A DNA stretch of 25,145 nt from Leptospiraceae bacterium (GTDB lineage: Bacteria > Spirochaetota > Leptospiria > Leptospirales > Leptospiraceae). Positions 22,352 through 25,145 of this stretch are shown here, in pieces; position 1 is the first letter of the stretch, and each line of letters starts with the position of its first letter. The notes below the pieces were generated by a model, which was given only the letters and a program-made list of their open reading frames with translations, was not told the origin of the DNA and did not search any database. The translations under genes were made by a program, and so were the position numbers. The stretch covers positions 1-25,145 of the forward strand of contig JADJFV010000019.1 in the NCBI GenBank assembly GCA_016708435.1, written 5' to 3'.

Positions 22352-23207
22352 GAAATGACTCGGCTATATTTCATTTGTTCAATCAAAACAGATTGAAAGG
22401 TAAGGAATTTTGATGCTGGTTTAAAATTAAATGATGAACGGGCGAACGAGAGCCGATTTAGAATTGTTTTAAGTATCACTGGTCAGCAAGTGTGTTTTGA
22501 CTTTTTCGTTTTAAATTAAGGCTGATTTGTTTTCATAAATAGAATTAGATTCATTCGATAGTTAAGAAGTTAAGCTGAATTAGTTTTTGCTTTTCGTATT
22601 GAAACAAAAATAGATAAATCCTGAGACTTGGTTCTTCTAAAAAAGGTTTTGACTTCTTTGTGCTTAGGTTCAAATATCGAAGTAGGAAAACTGTCTATCG
22701 TTTCTTAAAATAAAGTATTCACCTTGCCAGACTTATTATCGGGGTAAATAAGGGTTATCCGTTCTAAGTAATATTTTATCGTGTTCATAATTTGGCTTTC
22801 TTGTTTCTTTGTTGTCCAAAACTTTTGTTGGAAAATATTTTAAGAATTGTAATTGCATCAATTATTTTAGTTGATATTATTTGTCCTATTTGCATTCATA
22901 GGAATCGCACGGGATAATAGCGTGTGTTGGATTCGAACGGTTGAAGATTTAAAGTCTAGTATTTGTCTGACTTTATTCGTATAATTCGAGTCATCCCGCA
23001 TAACTGAGCATTGCCACTGCGAGAGTGAACTAGGTTCGGATGCTGTTCACTCTCTTGCTCCGAGCCTGGCGATATTGTTGTTGTAGGACTTTTTTGTTCT
23101 AAGAAGGATAACGCATATTACGCGCCACTTACTGATGTGTCACGCAATATGCACAGTATACTGTTGGCTCGGAGTCATGCTAGGAAGCACGACGGCAACG
23201 CTTAACG
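22346..23207 (+). mobile_element. Cassette C11, non-coding family member
   Basis: Its body aligns end to end with C8, C9, C12 and C13. One C is lost in the GGGGTAA...TTATCCG hairpin near 22740. It has no gene. It ends with a class B site. Confidence 0.65.
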
Positions 23208-23213
23208 TTATGC
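22998..23213 (+). repeat. attC-like site 12, class B, 216 bp
   Basis: Outer cores are GCATAAC (22998-23004) and GTTATGC (23207-23213). It ends GGCAACGCTTAACG, where sites 9 and 10 have GGCAACGCTGATACG. Confidence 0.75.
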
Positions 23214-24071
23214 GAAATGACTCGGCTATATTTCATTTGTTCAATCAAAACAGATTGAAAGGTATGGAATTTTGATGCTGGTTTAAAATTAAATGATGAA
23301 CGGGCGAACGAGAGCATATTTAGAATTGTTTTAAGTATCACTGGTCAGCAAATGTGGTTTGATTTTTCCGTTTTAAATTAAGGCTGATTTGTTTTCTTAA
23401 ATAGAATTAGATTCATTCGATAGTTAAGAAGTTAAGCTGAGTTAGTATTTGCTTTTCGTATTGAAACAAAAATAGATAAACCCTGAGACTTGGTTCTTCT
23501 AAAAAAGGTTTTGACTTCTTTGTGATTAGGTTTAAAAATCGAAGTAAGAAAACAGTCTATTGTTTCTTAAAATAAAATATTCACTTTGCCAGACTCATTA
23601 TCGGGGTAAATAAGGGTTATCCCGTTCTAAGTAATATTTTTATCGTGTTCATAATTTGGCTTTCTTGTTTCTTTGTTGTCCAAAACTTGTGTAGGAAAAT
23701 ATTTTAAGAATCGTAATTGCATCAATTATTTTTAGTTGATATTATTTGTCCTATTTGCATTCATAGGAATCGCACGGGATAAAAGTGTGTGTTGCATTTG
23801 AATGTTTGAAGAATTAAGTCTACTATTTGTCTGAATTCATTCATATAATTCGAGTCATCCCGCATAACTTAGCATTGCCACTGCGAGAGTGAACTAGGTT
23901 CGGATGCTGTTCACTCTCTTGCTCCGAGCCTGGCAATATTGTTGTTGTCGGACTTTTTTGTTCTAAGAAGGATAACGCATATTACGCGCCACTTACTGAT
24001 GTGTCACGCAATATGCACAGTATACTGTTGGCTCGGAGTCATGCTAGGAAGCACGACGGCAACGCTTAACG
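23208..24071 (+). mobile_element. Cassette C12, non-coding family member
   Basis: Colinear with C11 and C13. The 32-codon frame seen in C9 stops early here. No gene is supported. Confidence 0.65.
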
Positions 24072-24077
24072 TTATGC
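23862..24077 (+). repeat. attC-like site 13, class B, 216 bp
   Basis: Outer cores are GCATAAC (23862-23868) and GTTATGC (24071-24077). The structure is as in site 12. The ORF over it is a by-product. Confidence 0.75.
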
Positions 24078-24934
24078 GAAATGACTCGGCTATATTTTAT
24101 TTGTTCAATCAAAACAGATTGAAAGGTAAGGGATTTTGAAGCTGGTTTAAAATTAAATGATGAACGGGCGAACGAGAGCATATTTAGAATTGTTTTAAGT
24201 ATCACTGGTCAGCAAGTGTGTTTTGACTTTTTCGTTTTAAATTAAGGCTGACTTGTTTTCTTAAATAGAATTAGATTCATTCGATAGTTAAGAAGTTAAG
24301 CTGAGTTAGTATTTGCTTTTCGTATTGAAACAAAAATAGATAAACCCTGAGACTTGGTTCTTCTAAAAAAGGTTTTGACTTCTTTGTTATTAGGTTTAAA
24401 AATCGAAGTAGGAAAATTGTTTATTGTTTCATAAAATAAAATATTCACTTTGCCAGACTTGTTTTCGGGGTAAATAAGGGTTATCCCGTTCTAAGTAATT
24501 TTTTTATCGTGTTCATAATTTGGCTTTCTTGTTTCTTTGTTGTCCAAAACTTGTGTAGGAAAATATTTTAAGAATCGTAATTGCATAAATTATTTTTAGT
24601 TGATATTATTTGTCCTATTTGCATTCATAGGAATCGCACGGGATAAAAGTGTGTGTTGCATTCGAATGGTTGAAGAATTAAGTCTACTATTTGTCTGACT
24701 TTATTCGTATAATTCGAGTCATCCCGCATAACTTAGCATTGCCACTGCGAGAGTGAACTAGGTTCGGATGCTGTTCACTCTCTTGCTCCGAGCCTGGCAA
24801 TATTGTTGTTGTCGGACTTTTTGTTTTAAGAAGGATAACGCATATTACGCGCCACTTACTGATGTGTCACGCAATATGCACAGTATACTTCTGGCTCGGA
24901 GTCATGCTAGGAAGCACGACGGCAACGCTTAACG
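24072..24934 (+). mobile_element. Cassette C13, non-coding family member
   Basis: Colinear with C12. It keeps the hairpin near 24475 (GGGGTAA...TTATCCC) and the CCTATTTGCATTCATAGG block near 24614. No gene is supported beyond the doubtful 32-codon frame at 24600-24698. Confidence 0.65.
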
Positions 24935-24940
24935 TTAGGC
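24726..24940 (+). repeat. attC-like site 14, class B, 215 bp
   Basis: Outer cores are GCATAAC (24726-24732) and GTTAGGC (24934-24940). The right core differs from sites 12 and 13 by one base, which under the model belongs to the next cassette. Confidence 0.75.
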
Positions 24941-25145
24941 GAAATGACTCGGCTATATTTCATTTGTTCAATCAAAACAGATTAAAAGGCAAGGAATTTT
25001 GAAGCTGGTTTAAAATTAAATGATGAACGGGCGAACGAGAGCATATTTTAAATTGTTTTACATATCACGGGTCAGCAAGTGTGTTTTGACTTTTTCGTTT
25101 TAAATTAAGGTTGATTTGTTTTCTTAAATAGAATTAGATTCATTC
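24935..25145 (+). mobile_element. Cassette C14, 5' part, non-coding family member
   Basis: The visible 211 bases match the start of C11-C13. It begins TTAGGCG rather than TTATGCG, so its own right-hand end should read CGCCTAAC off the window. Confidence 0.6.

Noticed and set aside
22..24940. CRISPR array
   Set aside because: Repeats are hundreds of bases long, spacers vary from 0.6 to 6 kb and contain genes; no cas gene is present.

Overview
The window looks like a stretch of a large cassette array of integron type from an AT-rich bacterium. The Rpn-type protein and the AT-rich, lysine-rich coding style resemble spirochaetes of the Leptospira kind, but that guess is weak. No rRNA, tRNA, integrase or housekeeping gene is present. 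All convincing genes lie on the + strand.

Layout: 14 copies of a GC-richer repeat (about 215-300 bp) sit between AT-rich units. Each repeat starts with a core of the form RYYYAAC and ends with its counterpart GTTRRRY, as attC sites do. Inside are a second paired box and several nested hairpins. If the crossover is at G^TT, as in integrons, the window holds the tail of cassette 0 (1-309), thirteen complete cassettes C1-C13, and the start of C14 (24935-25145). The first and last bases of each cassette match each other as inverted repeats of about 16-24 nt. This fits an attC completed only when the cassette circularises. The sites are two to five times longer than ordinary attC sites (about 57-141 bp), so this may be an undescribed branch of integron-like systems.

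Cargo: C1 has a PD-(D/E)XK-like nuclease and a broken Mrr-type endonuclease. C2 has a PH-like/SHOCT protein, a zinc-ribbon protein and a DUF4365 nuclease-like protein. C4, unusually large at 6.6 kb, has a type IIG-like restriction-methylase, membrane proteins, a DUF4258/YgiT-type toxin-antitoxin pair and small ORFs. C5 has an ankyrin protein, a YbjN-like protein and an Rpn nuclease. C6 has a HEPN/STAND NTPase. C10 has a lipoprotein and a GIY-YIG/DUF4357 protein. Most of the recognisable cargo belongs to defence or stress families.

C3, C7, C8, C9 and C11-C14 carry no recognisable protein. All of them except the distant C3 are clear relatives of one ~865-bp non-coding cassette, arranged in tandem and interrupted by C10. 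Several genes are broken by single-base changes in homopolymer runs, which may be sequencing errors or real decay.
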